Of a stretch of DNA of 64,000 nucleotides, positions 15,869-24,686 are shown piece by piece. Position 1 is the first letter of the stretch. Each line of letters opens with the position of its first letter. This DNA is from Tritonibacter mobilis (GTDB lineage Bacteria; Pseudomonadota; Alphaproteobacteria; Rhodobacterales; Rhodobacteraceae): assembly GCF_001681715.1 (NCBI RefSeq), contig NZ_LNWY01000003.1:302415-366414 (forward strand). Direction: 5' to 3'. The notes under the pieces are model-generated. The model ran no database searches, was not told the DNA's origin, and saw only the letters and a list, made by a program, of their open reading frames with translations. Position numbers and translations under genes: made by a program.

Positions 15869-17155
15869 TCAGTCGTCCTCCGGAAGTTTTGTCGCGGTTT
15901 TCAGATAGTCTATCAGATCCTGGCGATCCGTGGGGGCGGTGATGCGTTGCATCGGCATCTTGGACCCCGGAATATAGTGGTCAGGCCCCTGGTCGAACAG
16001 GGCATCAATGGTCTCGTCCGTCCAGATCAGGTCGGATTGCAGCAATGTCTGGGAATAACGGTAGCCCGGCAGGCTGCCCGCCGCGCGCCCGAACAGACCC
16101 GCCAGATGCGGCCCGGCCCGGCGCTGCCCGGCATCGTTGAGGTCGTGACAGATGGAGCATTTGCGCATGAACTGGCGCTCGCCGTTGCTCATGGTTTCGG
16201 GGGCTTGCAGAAAACTGCGTGTCTCGTTTCCGGCGGCCTGATGGCCGTCCATCAGCGCAATGGGCCAGCCATAGATCACATCGTGAATGCCCCCGGCCCA
16301 GATGCGGCTGCCATCGCGCGAGAACGCCAATGCCCAGACCGGTCCCTCGCGCATCGCCCTGAAATCGCGGGCAATGGTCCAATTACGAGTGTCGATCATC
16401 ATGATGTAGCCATGACCGTCGCCCACCGCGATCTGCTGGCTTTGCGCATGATAGGCCAAGGCGAGGATCGGGCGGCGGTCGAGGGTGAAATCGGCAATCT
16501 GCGCACCGGTTTCCATGTCGATCACCCGCGTGTCGCCATCCACCGCGCCATAGGCAAGCCAGCCCTCTTGCGACAGCACCAGACGGTTGATGCCAAACCC
16601 CTGTTCGGCCAAGAGCCGAGGTGTTGCGTCGGGCGTGTCATAGACCTGCACCTGCCCGGTCATGGTTGCGGCAAACAAGCGCCCTTTGGCATCAAAGCGC
16701 ACATCGTTGACACCTGCCCCCACGGTGATCTGCTGCCCGACACCGCCGTTCAGCGACCAAAGACCGATGGTGCCGTCCCAACTGGCTGAGGCCAGAAACG
16801 CCCCATCCGACGAGACATCCAGCGCGCGGATCTTGCCCGCATGACGCCCGATGTGCTGCGGCTGTCCCTGCTGCCAGCGATAGATCGCAAAATCATCGCC
16901 ACCGCTGAACAGCGCCCCGCGCGGGCCGAAGGTCACCGCGGTGGTGGCCGCGTCATGGGCCTCCAGCCACGTAGGGCTGTCCCCCTGCCAAATGGCAGCG
17001 GTATTGTCGAAACTGGCGCTGGCCACGCGATCCTCATCGTCCACGGCAAGCGCCATGATTGGCCCACCGTGTCCTTTGAGGGTCACAAATTCCTCTGCAC
17101 CCGCGCCCCAGACGGGCGCGGCACAGAGGGCAAGGCTTAGCGCCAGTCGCCGCAT
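15869..17155 (-). CDS. WD40-repeat protein fused to a C-terminal cytochrome c domain
   Basis: A 428-residue exported protein. Residues 1-20 are a Sec signal. Residues about 25-300 hold WD40/beta-propeller repeats (LKGHGGPIMALAVDDEDRVA, ASASFDNTAAIW, ASASWDGTIGLWS). The C-terminal class I cytochrome c has CSICH at 333-337 and a candidate axial Met in GSKMPM (400 or 402). I start at 17155, 4 nt after the FdhC stop; the upstream open frame overlaps fdhC. Placement in the FDH operon suggests a periplasmic electron carrier or scaffold for the dehydrogenase, which I infer from context only. Confidence 0.85.
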   Translation of the reverse strand: MRRLALSLALCAAPVWGAGAEEFVTLKGHGGPIMALAVDDEDRVASASFDNTAAIWQGDSPTWLEAHDAATTAVTFGPRGALFSGGDDFAIYRWQQGQPQHIGRHAGKIRALDVSSDGAFLASASWDGTIGLWSLNGGVGQQITVGAGVNDVRFDAKGRLFAATMTGQVQVYDTPDATPRLLAEQGFGINRLVLSQEGWLAYGAVDGDTRVIDMETGAQIADFTLDRRPILALAYHAQSQQIAVGDGHGYIMMIDTRNWTIARDFRAMREGPVWALAFSRDGSRIWAGGIHDVIYGWPIALMDGHQAAGNETRSFLQAPETMSNGERQFMRKCSICHDLNDAGQRRAGPHLAGLFGRAAGSLPGYRYSQTLLQSDLIWTDETIDALFDQGPDHYIPGSKMPMQRITAPTDRQDLIDYLKTATKLPEDD

Positions 17156-17159
17156 CACG

Positions 17160-18374
17160 TCACTCCGCCGGGGTGGCGCCTGTGTTTTCAGCCTTGGCGC
17201 GCTCTTTCTCCTGCACTTCCTCGAGCCAGATCGAGTGGTGCTGATGCGCCCAAGCCTCATCCACCTCGCCAGAACCCATGGCGTCATACGCGCCTTCCAT
17301 GCCAAGCGTGCCGATATAGATATGCGCGATGATGATCGCCATCAGCACAAAGGCGACGATCGCGTGCCAGAGCTGTGCAAGCTGCATCTCCTCTTGCGGG
17401 GCAAGCTCTGTGGGCAAGACACCATAACCAAGCCACTGCGGGATGCCGGTGTCATTGAGGAGGGCAAAGGTCTTGGCAAAGAGCGGCAGTTCAAACGGGA
17501 ACAGCAGCGAGAGGCCGGAGACGGAGATCGAGGCCCCGAACAGGATGACCGACCAGAAAATCACCTTTTGACCGGCGTTGAACTTCTTTGCGGGGGGGTG
17601 TTTCTTGCCGATGATGCCACCGAATTGCTTGATCCAAACCAGATCGAGTTTGTTCGGGATATTATGGGCAACCCACATGACAAACACCAAAATGAGCGCC
17701 AGCATGAAGGCCCAAGAGACGGAATTGTGAATCCATTTGGAGCCGATGAGCAGCACCGAATTCACGTCCTTGCCCAGATACGGCTGGATCGCCACCCGAC
17801 CAAAGAGCGTCAGAAGCCCCGTCAGACCAAGCAGGATGAAAGATCCGGCAAGGGTCCAGTGGGTCATCCGCTCGACAAAGGCAAAACGGGTCACTGTGCG
17901 TCCGGTCTTTTCTGCATCGACCCGTACACGGCCCCGTAGCAGGAAAAACACTGCCAGCGCAGCAATCGTGCCCAGCAAGAGCCAGCCCCCATATTGCCGC
18001 AACGGGCCCGCCCGGAACGAGAGCCAGTTCATGCCACCGTCCTGCACCAGGACCGTGGCCACATCGCCCCCGGCAGAGACGCGAATATCGGCGGAATTGT
18101 AGCGCAACGCCCGCCAGAGTTCGGGATCGGACTGGCCACCAAGGGTGCCCAACTGCTGATCAATCCCGGCAGCAATCTCAGGGTTCCCGGTCGCGTCGCT
18201 GCGGAAACTGTCGTCCAGCGCCTCGCCACGTTGCCGCGCGAGAATGTCCTCGAGTGTCTGCGCCCCACCGGTGGCGGAGCGATCAGGTGCCACGGGGTTT
18301 GCGTCCTGCGCATAGGCAGACAGGCCACAGAGCAGGGCCAGTTTAAGGACGAATACGAAAATCAGGCGCGGCAT
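17160..18374 (-). CDS. fdhC: Formate dehydrogenase cytochrome b556 (gamma) subunit
   Basis: A 404-residue inner-membrane diheme cytochrome b that would pass electrons from FdhB to the quinone pool. A signal peptide (residues 1-21) precedes a ~130-residue periplasmic extension and then the four-helix b-type domain. Conserved segments include FAFVERMTHWTLAGSFILLG, WIHNSVSWAFMLALI and LWHAIVAFVLMAIIIAHIYIG with haem-ligand histidines. The start at 18374 follows GGGAGG. It lies 116 nt after fdhB on the same strand. Confidence 0.93.
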   Translation of the reverse strand: MPRLIFVFVLKLALLCGLSAYAQDANPVAPDRSATGGAQTLEDILARQRGEALDDSFRSDATGNPEIAAGIDQQLGTLGGQSDPELWRALRYNSADIRVSAGGDVATVLVQDGGMNWLSFRAGPLRQYGGWLLLGTIAALAVFFLLRGRVRVDAEKTGRTVTRFAFVERMTHWTLAGSFILLGLTGLLTLFGRVAIQPYLGKDVNSVLLIGSKWIHNSVSWAFMLALILVFVMWVAHNIPNKLDLVWIKQFGGIIGKKHPPAKKFNAGQKVIFWSVILFGASISVSGLSLLFPFELPLFAKTFALLNDTGIPQWLGYGVLPTELAPQEEMQLAQLWHAIVAFVLMAIIIAHIYIGTLGMEGAYDAMGSGEVDEAWAHQHHSIWLEEVQEKERAKAENTGATPAE

Positions 18375-18490
18375 GGATGGACCTCCCGTTGAGCCGGATT
18401 TGATAAAATGAATCAGTCGCATAGCGGAAGGGGCCCGCCACAATGGCGGGCCGCCTCCCGGTGTAGGCGTATTGGGATCAAAAGTGGGCG

Positions 18491-19084
18491 TCAGCCGCCC
18501 TTTTGATCGTAAGCGGTTCCCCAGCCCCAAGCGCCGGAGCCAAAGCCACGGGCCACCACACGCTCGCGGTAGACAGCGGAGACGGTGTCGCCATCGCCTG
18601 CCAAAAGCGCCTTGGTGGAGCACATCTCGGCGCAGATCGGCAATTTGCCTTCTGCGATCCGGTTGCGCCCGTACTTCTGGAACTCGGCCTGAGAGTTGTT
18701 TTCCTCAGGACCACCGGCGCAGAAGGTACATTTGTCCATCTTGCCGCGAGAGCCGAAGTTGCCCGCCTGCGGATACTGCGGTGCCCCAAAGGGACAGGCG
18801 TAGAAGCAGTAGCCACAGCCAATGCAGAGGTCCTTGGAGTGCAGAACCACCCCGTCCTCGGTCTGGTAAAAACAGTCCACCGGGCAGACCGCCATGCAGG
18901 GTGCATCGGAACAATGCATACAGGCGACCGAGATCGACCGCTCGCCGGGCTTGCCATCATTGATGGTCACAACACGGCGACGGTTGATGCCCCAAGGGAC
19001 TTCGTGCTCGTTCTTACAAGCGGTGACGCAGGCGTTGCACTCGATGCAGCGTTCGGCGTCGCACAGGAATTTAGCTCGTGCCAT
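18491..19084 (-). CDS. fdhB: Formate dehydrogenase iron-sulfur (beta) subunit, FDH3 type
   Basis: A 197-residue ferredoxin-like subunit carrying four [4Fe-4S] clusters, seen in the Cys blocks CIECNACVTACK, CMHCSDAPCMAVCP, CIGCGYCFYACP, and the split CTFC...CAEMC. It wires the molybdopterin subunit to the cytochrome b. Unlike E. coli FdnH it has no C-terminal membrane anchor, as in FDH3-type enzymes. It is encoded 12 nt downstream of fdhA. Confidence 0.95.
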   Translation of the reverse strand: MARAKFLCDAERCIECNACVTACKNEHEVPWGINRRRVVTINDGKPGERSISVACMHCSDAPCMAVCPVDCFYQTEDGVVLHSKDLCIGCGYCFYACPFGAPQYPQAGNFGSRGKMDKCTFCAGGPEENNSQAEFQKYGRNRIAEGKLPICAEMCSTKALLAGDGDTVSAVYRERVVARGFGSGAWGWGTAYDQKGG

Positions 19085-19096
19085 ATGTCCGTCTCC

Positions 19097-22000
19097 TTAC
19101 GCTGGCATGATTTTGCAGAGGGTGGCTTTGGTCTCTTGCATCTGAGTGACCGAGTCATAGCCATACGTCTGCGCGGTGTTGGTGCTTTCGCCCAGCACAT
19201 AGGGGTCCGCACCGTCGGGATATTTGTCCCGCAGGTCCTTACCCTGGAAGTGCCCGCCAAAGTGGAACGGCATGAAGGCAACGCCCTCACCGACCCGTTC
19301 TGTCACCATGGCCATCACCTTGACCTTGCCGCCTTCCGGGCCTTCGACCCAGACCTGAGCCCCATCCCGCACGCCGATGTCATTGGCATCGCGCGGGTGG
19401 ATTTCGACGAACATGTCCTGCTGCAATTCCGCAAGCCATGGGTTTGAACGGGTCTCATCACCGCCGCCCTCATATTCGACCAGACGGCCGGAGGTGAGGA
19501 TGATCGGATACTCCTTGGAGACGTCGTTCTTCTGGATCGAGGCATACATGGTGGGCAGACGGTAGAATTTCCGATCCTCATAGGTCGGATAATCCGCCAC
19601 CAGATCCCGCCGGTTGGTGTAGAGCGGCTCGCGGTGCAACGGCACCGGATCCGGGAAGGTCCACACCACGGCACGGGCCTTGGCGTTGCCGAATGGGGCG
19701 CAGCCATGCTTGATCGCAACCCGCTGGATACCGCCGGAAAGGTCGGTTTTCCAGTTCACCGAAGCGGTCTTGGTGTTGAAATCAGACGGGAACGGAGACA
19801 TGGACTGCTCGCCCACTTCTTCGCCTGCGCCCTGATTGCCATTTCCGCTGGTTCCCGCTTCGCCCGCACCATCGAGCTGTACGCCCGCAACGCCTGCGAT
19901 AACGGTTTTCTCTTCTTGGGTGAGGTCCTTATCCCAGCCCAGATCCACCAGCATCTGCATGGTAAACTCAGGATAGCCGTCCTGAATTTCCGCGCCGGGG
20001 TTCGAGACACCCTCGGCCAGCAGATTGTCGCCATCGCGTTCCACCCCGAAACGGGCGCGGAAACACAGGCCACCTTCGGCCACCGGTTTGGACATATCAT
20101 ATAGGTTCGGCGTGCCCGGATGGTTCATCTCGGGTGTGCCCCAGCAGGGCCACGGCAAGCCGTAGAAATCCCCATCCGCCGGGCCGCCCACCGCTTGCAG
20201 CGTGGTGCGGTCAAACGTGTGCTGGTTCGCCATATGGAGTTTGATACGCTCCGGGCTTTGCCCCGTGTAGCCCACCGTCCACATACCCTGATTGAACTCG
20301 CGGGTGATGCTCTCGATGTTGGGGGTCTCGGCGTCTTCCATCTCGATATTGCGGAAGAGACGATCTGCCCAGCCAAACTTATTGGCGAATTTGGCCATGA
20401 TCACGTGATCGGGAAGGCTCTCGAACAGAGGCTCCACCACCTGATCGCGCCACTGCAGCGACCGGTTCGACGCCGTCACGGAGCCACGTGTCTCAAACTG
20501 AGTACAGGCGGGCAGCAGGTAGACGCCATCGGTGCGGTCATGCAGCACGGCAGAGACGGTCGGATAGGGGTCCACCACGACAAGCATGTCGAGCTTTTCC
20601 ATCGCCGTCTTCATCTCCGTCATCCGGGTTTGAGAGTTCGGCGCGTGGCCCCAGAGAACCATGGCCCGCACGTTGTTGGGCTGATCTATGTTCTCTTTGT
20701 CTTCGAGGATCCCGTCGATCCAACGAGACACCGGAATGCCCGTCAGGTTCATCAGGTTCTTGTCCTTGCCGTCGGCGGATTTGACGGTTTCGAACTGCCC
20801 CTTGAGCCAGTCCATGTCCTCGCCCCAGACACGGCCCCAATGGCCCCATGCGCCAGCCGACAGGCCATAATAGCCCGGCAGCGTGTGGCTCAGAACGCCA
20901 AGGTCGGTCGCCCCCTGCACGTTGTCGTGACCGCGGAAGATGTTGGTGCCGCCGCCGGAGGTGCCCATGTTGCCGAGTGCAAGCTGCAGGATGCAGTAGG
21001 CACGGGTGTTGTTGTTGCCGTTGGTGTGCTGGGTACCACCCATACACCAGATCACGGTGCCGGGACGGTTGTTCACCAAGGTCCGCGCCACGCGCTTGAG
21101 CTGGCTGCCGGGGGTGCCGGTCACGCGCTCAACTTCTTCGGGCGTCCATTTTGCGACCTCGTCGCGGATCTGGTCCATACCCCAGACACGGGTGCGGATG
21201 AACTCTTTGTCCTCCCAACCGTTTTCAAAGATATGCCACAAGATCCCCCAGACCAGCGCCACGTCTGTACCGGGACGGAAGCGCACATACTCGTCTGCAT
21301 GGGCCGCCGTGCGGGTAAAGCGCGGATCACAAACGATCAGCGGCGCATTGTTCTGCTCCTTGGCCTTCAGCACGTGCAACAGCGAGATCGGATGCGCCTC
21401 GGCAGGGTTGCCGCCGATGATGAAGATCGCCTTGGAGTTATGGATGTCATTGTAGCTGTTGGTCATGGCGCCGTAGCCCCATGTGTTCGCAACACCTGCA
21501 ACGGTGGTGGAGTGACAGATCCGCGCCTGATGGTCCACGTTGTTCGTGCCCCAGTAGGCGGCGAACTTGCGGAACAGGTAGGCCTGTTCGTTGTTGTGCT
21601 TGGCAGAGCCGAGCCAATAAACGCTGTCCGGGCCGCTTTCTTCGCGGATGGACATCATCTGGTCGCCGATCTCGTCGATGGCTTGTTCCCAGCTGATGCG
21701 CTTCCACTCACCGCCTTCGCGTTTCATCGGGTACTTGAGGCGCCGCTCACCATGGGCGTGCTCGCGCACCGATGCGCCTTTGGCGCAGTGCGACCCCAAG
21801 TTGAAGGGGCTGTCCCAGCCGGGTTCCTGACCGACCCAGACACCGTTTTGCACCTCTGCGATGACGGTACAGCCGACCGAGCAATGGGTGCAGACGGATT
21901 TGATTGTTTCCATGGCGCCGGTCGCAGAGGCCGCCGCATTGGCCTGCGTCACCGTTCCACCGGTGGCGCTGATGGCCGCAAGCCCGCCGATGGCGAGGCC

Positions 22001-22108
22001 GGACCCGCGCAGGAATGCGCGGCGGTCGACAGCTGACTCGCCGACCTTGGACAGGATACTGGTCCGCTGGGGGCGTCGCGCAACCCCGTTGGTCTTTTTC
22101 CTAAGCAT
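19097..22108 (-). CDS. fdhA: Formate dehydrogenase catalytic (alpha) subunit, periplasmic, Cys-type
   Basis: A 1003-residue molybdenum/tungsten bis-MGD enzyme that oxidises formate to CO2. A twin-arginine signal is at DRRAFLRGSGLAIGG (28-42). A [4Fe-4S] site uses Cys73, Cys76, Cys80 and Cys108. The metal ligand is Cys198 in ARICHSTTVAG, so no selenocysteine is needed. The C-terminal molybdopterin-binding domain ends with a PYVLGESTNTAQTYGYD segment. The TAT signal places it in the periplasm with FdhB and FdhC. Dedicated chaperone and sulfur-transfer-type accessory genes lie upstream in the same operon. Confidence 0.96.
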   Translation of the reverse strand: MLRKKTNGVARRPQRTSILSKVGESAVDRRAFLRGSGLAIGGLAAISATGGTVTQANAAASATGAMETIKSVCTHCSVGCTVIAEVQNGVWVGQEPGWDSPFNLGSHCAKGASVREHAHGERRLKYPMKREGGEWKRISWEQAIDEIGDQMMSIREESGPDSVYWLGSAKHNNEQAYLFRKFAAYWGTNNVDHQARICHSTTVAGVANTWGYGAMTNSYNDIHNSKAIFIIGGNPAEAHPISLLHVLKAKEQNNAPLIVCDPRFTRTAAHADEYVRFRPGTDVALVWGILWHIFENGWEDKEFIRTRVWGMDQIRDEVAKWTPEEVERVTGTPGSQLKRVARTLVNNRPGTVIWCMGGTQHTNGNNNTRAYCILQLALGNMGTSGGGTNIFRGHDNVQGATDLGVLSHTLPGYYGLSAGAWGHWGRVWGEDMDWLKGQFETVKSADGKDKNLMNLTGIPVSRWIDGILEDKENIDQPNNVRAMVLWGHAPNSQTRMTEMKTAMEKLDMLVVVDPYPTVSAVLHDRTDGVYLLPACTQFETRGSVTASNRSLQWRDQVVEPLFESLPDHVIMAKFANKFGWADRLFRNIEMEDAETPNIESITREFNQGMWTVGYTGQSPERIKLHMANQHTFDRTTLQAVGGPADGDFYGLPWPCWGTPEMNHPGTPNLYDMSKPVAEGGLCFRARFGVERDGDNLLAEGVSNPGAEIQDGYPEFTMQMLVDLGWDKDLTQEEKTVIAGVAGVQLDGAGEAGTSGNGNQGAGEEVGEQSMSPFPSDFNTKTASVNWKTDLSGGIQRVAIKHGCAPFGNAKARAVVWTFPDPVPLHREPLYTNRRDLVADYPTYEDRKFYRLPTMYASIQKNDVSKEYPIILTSGRLVEYEGGGDETRSNPWLAELQQDMFVEIHPRDANDIGVRDGAQVWVEGPEGGKVKVMAMVTERVGEGVAFMPFHFGGHFQGKDLRDKYPDGADPYVLGESTNTAQTYGYDSVTQMQETKATLCKIMPA

Positions 22109-22221
22109 TTTAAAACCTCCCTTGCTTGCCCCTGAAATCAGAAGCGCGCTGGGTTTATTGAGAAACCTTTGCTCAGTCGGGCGTCACGCAACCAGTCGGC
22201 TCAGGCATGAAAGGCATCCGG

Positions 22222-22410
22222 TCAGAACCGGGTGCTGTCGTAATAGGCGCGGGTATGCGCGGTATCCTGCATCTTGTTCGATGACAGGTCCGGAGTGGCG
22301 GCCTCAGCCTCGCCTCCGGTGGTTGCAAGGGCCACCGCCGCTGCGGGCGTGGTGGTTGCAGCCAGTTTCAGAAAGTCGCGGCGGCTTGCGCCATCCTCTT
22401 TCCGTGACAT
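22222..22410 (-). CDS. Formate dehydrogenase region TAT-target small protein
   Basis: A 62-residue protein with a twin-arginine signal SRRDFLKLAATTTPAAAVAL (residues 9-28), leaving about 30 mature residues rich in polar side chains. Proteins of this kind sit just upstream of fdhA in FDH3 loci and are named only by position. The start at 22410 is chosen because the RR motif is then at the right distance from the N-terminus. Its function is unknown; it may assist export or be a tiny subunit. Confidence 0.85.
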   Translation of the reverse strand: MSRKEDGASRRDFLKLAATTTPAAAVALATTGGEAEAATPDLSSNKMQDTAHTRAYYDSTRF

Positions 22411-22515
22411 GTGGATCCTCCTCCTCTTTCGGTCTTTAGGTCCAGTCGTTCGGGCGTCCGGGCCGCCCTGCCCTGCGCCTGCCTCCTGCGGGCGCATCGT
22501 CGTGGATCAGAGAGC

Positions 22516-23142
22516 TCAGCCCCCCATCCGAAATCCTTCGGTCTCAATTTCCATGAAGGCCCGCCCAACCGCCGCCACTGAGGCATAAAGCACGGAGTTC
22601 TTTGCGCCCTCGAGGTCGGCAAAGAAATGCGCGGCCCACGGACCGATGTGTTTGTTGAAAAAGGTTTTCTGCTCTGCAAGCGATGTGGCGGCACCAAACC
22701 GGCCCACGATCATCGCCCCCATCATCTCCATCAGGGAGGCGATGTTGTCTTCGGGTTCAAACACATTGGGCGCGCGGCTCAGCCCCCGCGCGCTCATGTC
22801 GTTACGCAGCGCTGCCAGAGGCTTTTCATTCAGGAAACCAGTGAGGTAATAGCTTGCATAGGGCAGCAACTCCCCCCGACCCAGACCGATGAACAGCGCG
22901 TTGAACTCGCGTTCGGCTCCGGCAGGTTTGGTGCGTTTGGCCACCCGTGCCAGTTGGGTGATCGCCTGCCCCAGCGGCGTCTCATCCCCGGAGAGCCCAG
23001 CCGTCTGTTCCAGCAGCATCTCGCTCGGGGGCGCGGCCAGCATCAGGCCAAGGTAGTTGTAGAGATCCGCGCGCAGCCGATCTTCTTCGCTGACCCGCTC
23101 TGTGGTCACGGCGGCGTCTGTCATCGGGCTCTCCTGTGTCAT
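22516..23142 (-). CDS. TorD/DmsD-like molybdoenzyme chaperone
   Basis: A 208-residue cytosolic all-helical protein. RADLYNYLGLMLAAPPSEML near the N-terminus, FNALFIGLGRGELLPYASYY and a C-terminal HIGPWAAHFFADLE match the TorD family. It would bind the FdhA twin-arginine signal and hold the apoenzyme until the cofactor is loaded. The ATG at 23142 overlaps the DUF3306 stop (ATGA); an internal ATG at 23124 is a less likely start. Confidence 0.9.
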   Translation of the reverse strand: MTQESPMTDAAVTTERVSEEDRLRADLYNYLGLMLAAPPSEMLLEQTAGLSGDETPLGQAITQLARVAKRTKPAGAEREFNALFIGLGRGELLPYASYYLTGFLNEKPLAALRNDMSARGLSRAPNVFEPEDNIASLMEMMGAMIVGRFGAATSLAEQKTFFNKHIGPWAAHFFADLEGAKNSVLYASVAAVGRAFMEIETEGFRMGG

Positions 23143-23789
23143 ATTGTTGCCTCCGCATCCTCGAAGACAAAGCGCATTCGGCGCGATGTCACCTGTGGCG
23201 GGGTATCCTCGACCTGCGCATCGCTGTGCGCGACCTCACCTTCTTGCACCACTTCGGCCTCGGTGGAGGCGACTGGCGCAGCGGCGGCTTCGGCGTTATC
23301 CTCCGGCGAAATGGTGTCCTCTTGCGCATCAGAGGCTGCAACGTCCGGTGCCACGTCATCGGCGTCTTGTGCTGCCGCTTCACGCTCTGCCTGACGGGCC
23401 AGTTCTTCCACATGGGCGGTCATGCCTTTGCCGACCTGATAGGCGGTCTGGATGTTTTCCACCGCCATCGCCGCATCTGTGAAATCCTCACCATAGTCGA
23501 TCAGCCCGTCGACATTTGCCAGGACCGGGTTGGTGACCCAGAGCCGACGCAATGCACGTGTTTTGAGACGTGCAGGAACGGCTTCGGTGAGAAACGCCTT
23601 GAAATCATCCCCCGGCCCGAGCGTATCCGGGTCCGGCAGATCCAACTCGACGAGCAGCTCAGCATCGCTGCGCTCTGCCAGTTCAGCGTCCCGCACCTGC
23701 GCTTCGGCCTCCTTCAGCGCGCGGGCCTCTTGCGCCTCTTCCGCCTCGACCGCTGCGCGACGGCGGGACCAGAAATTCTGCGCACTCAT
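23139..23789 (-). CDS. DUF3306 protein of the FDH locus
   Basis: A 216-residue soluble protein. It begins with FWSRRRAAVEAE, typical of DUF3306, then has DDFKAFLTEAVPARLKTRAL and RRLWVTNPVLANVDGLIDY. The C-terminal third is a low-complexity acidic Ala/Glu/Asp-rich tail. DUF3306 always accompanies DUF3305 and FDH3 genes, and a role in FDH assembly is inferred. It overlaps both neighbours by 4 nt. Confidence 0.87.
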   Translation of the reverse strand: MSAQNFWSRRRAAVEAEEAQEARALKEAEAQVRDAELAERSDAELLVELDLPDPDTLGPGDDFKAFLTEAVPARLKTRALRRLWVTNPVLANVDGLIDYGEDFTDAAMAVENIQTAYQVGKGMTAHVEELARQAEREAAAQDADDVAPDVAASDAQEDTISPEDNAEAAAAPVASTEAEVVQEGEVAHSDAQVEDTPPQVTSRRMRFVFEDAEATI

Positions 23790-24328
23790 TGCAGGCGCTC
23801 CTTACGAGCCTTGGCCGGCGCGCGATACACATCCGTCAGTTGCGGAATGCGCGCATCGCCCACGCCGTCCTCCTCCAGATCCACACGCTGGCGGTCGCGA
23901 CGACGCTTCTTGAACTCTTCTTCCTTGAAATGCGCGAGGGTGAAATCGCGCACCCATGCCACCAGCCCCGCAGGCATCTCGACCTTCTCGACCTGATCCT
24001 CGCCGGTGTCGGCATAATCCTGCGCCTCAAACGGCGAGGCCGTGACCAGCGTCACCTCAGGGCGTGCATTCGGCCCCGGTCGCATCACCACGTAAATGCT
24101 TGGCGGATTGGCAGTGAGACCTTGCATGTAAGCCTCAGCATCGGCGCGGTGCAATTCAAGCGGCAACGTCGCTGCGTGAAACTCGCAAGCTTCGCCCTCT
24201 TCCCGCATCAGGCTCCAGTCGGCATCAGCGGCTCCGGGCAGCACCGCCACCACACGCCACGCCCAACGCGCCCACGGCGTAACCCCCGGCGTGCGCCGGA
24301 TCACGACCCCAAGCGGCATCACATCCAT
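23786..24328 (-). CDS. DUF3305 protein of the FDH locus
   Basis: A 180-residue protein, first gene of the minus-strand FDH operon. The start region MPLGVVIRRTPGVTPWARWA and the block PSIYVVMRPGPNARPEVTLV are DUF3305 hallmarks, and the C-terminus is basic (KKRRRDRQRVDLEEDG). ATGs at 24328 and 24319 are both possible, with no strong ribosome-binding site. The frame is open to 24409, but those residues do not resemble the family. Its function is unknown, apparently in FDH maturation. Confidence 0.82.
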   Translation of the reverse strand: MDVMPLGVVIRRTPGVTPWARWAWRVVAVLPGAADADWSLMREEGEACEFHAATLPLELHRADAEAYMQGLTANPPSIYVVMRPGPNARPEVTLVTASPFEAQDYADTGEDQVEKVEMPAGLVAWVRDFTLAHFKEEEFKKRRRDRQRVDLEEDGVGDARIPQLTDVYRAPAKARKERLQ

Positions 24329-24686
24329 CTTTGCGTAGTACTGGTCCACGACCCATCCCTGGCTAAGTTGCTGCAATCTTGCCGCAAACCACCCTGCATG
24401 CGAAAGCACACAGTGCTATGGGATTGGGCATTTCAGCCCGCCGTGGACAATTTGACTCCCCCACCCCAACCCAAGGACCGGCAGTGGACGAATTGTCCAA
24501 CCCTATCTTTTTGCTCAGGCATTCGATTTTTTCGATAAATTCCCGAATCACTTCGCCACCGCGCTGGATCCTGCGCCCCTTGCCGCGCTTTACGGTGGTT
24601 TACGAATGCCGTGAAACCTGACTAGGATACGCTCCAAACCCGTGATTTCACCACCGAATGCCAGCCCGACGGCCAGCGAGGAAAAC
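24329..24686. promoter_or_regulatory. Divergent control region of the two FDH arms
   Basis: These 358 nt hold no supported gene. They separate the DUF3305-to-regulator operon (minus) from the polyferredoxin operon (plus) and contain the inverted-repeat pair at 24444-24499. GAGGA before 24687 is the ribosome-binding site of the plus-strand gene. No clear sigma-70 boxes can be named with confidence. Confidence 0.5.
24444..24499. promoter_or_regulatory. Inverted-repeat pair TGGACAATT / AATTGTCCA
   Basis: TGGACAATT at 24444-24452 and AATTGTCCA at 24491-24499 are perfect 9-bp inverted repeats separated by 38 nt. The right copy is also a local palindrome, TGGAC-GAATT-GTCCA (24485-24499). The pair lies 116-171 nt from the DUF3305 start and 188-243 nt from the polyferredoxin start. 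It is a candidate binding site for the NtrC-type regulator encoded at the end of the FDH operon. Confidence 0.55.

Noticed and set aside
20120..22036. 638-codon open frame on the plus strand
   Set aside because: It is the mirror of fdhA, a result of high-GC codon use, with no recognisable domain and no ribosome-binding site.
19097..22108. Selenocysteine formate dehydrogenase
   Set aside because: The metal-ligand position is an ordinary Cys (ARICHS) and no in-frame TGA interrupts the gene.
24369..24384. Sigma-54-like promoter before DUF3305 (GG-N10-GC spacing on the minus strand)
   Set aside because: Only the GG and GC dinucleotides and a few flanking bases match TGGCAC-N5-TTGC, and the adjacent NtrC-type regulator lacks the GAFTGA loop needed for sigma-54. 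A chance match is likelier.
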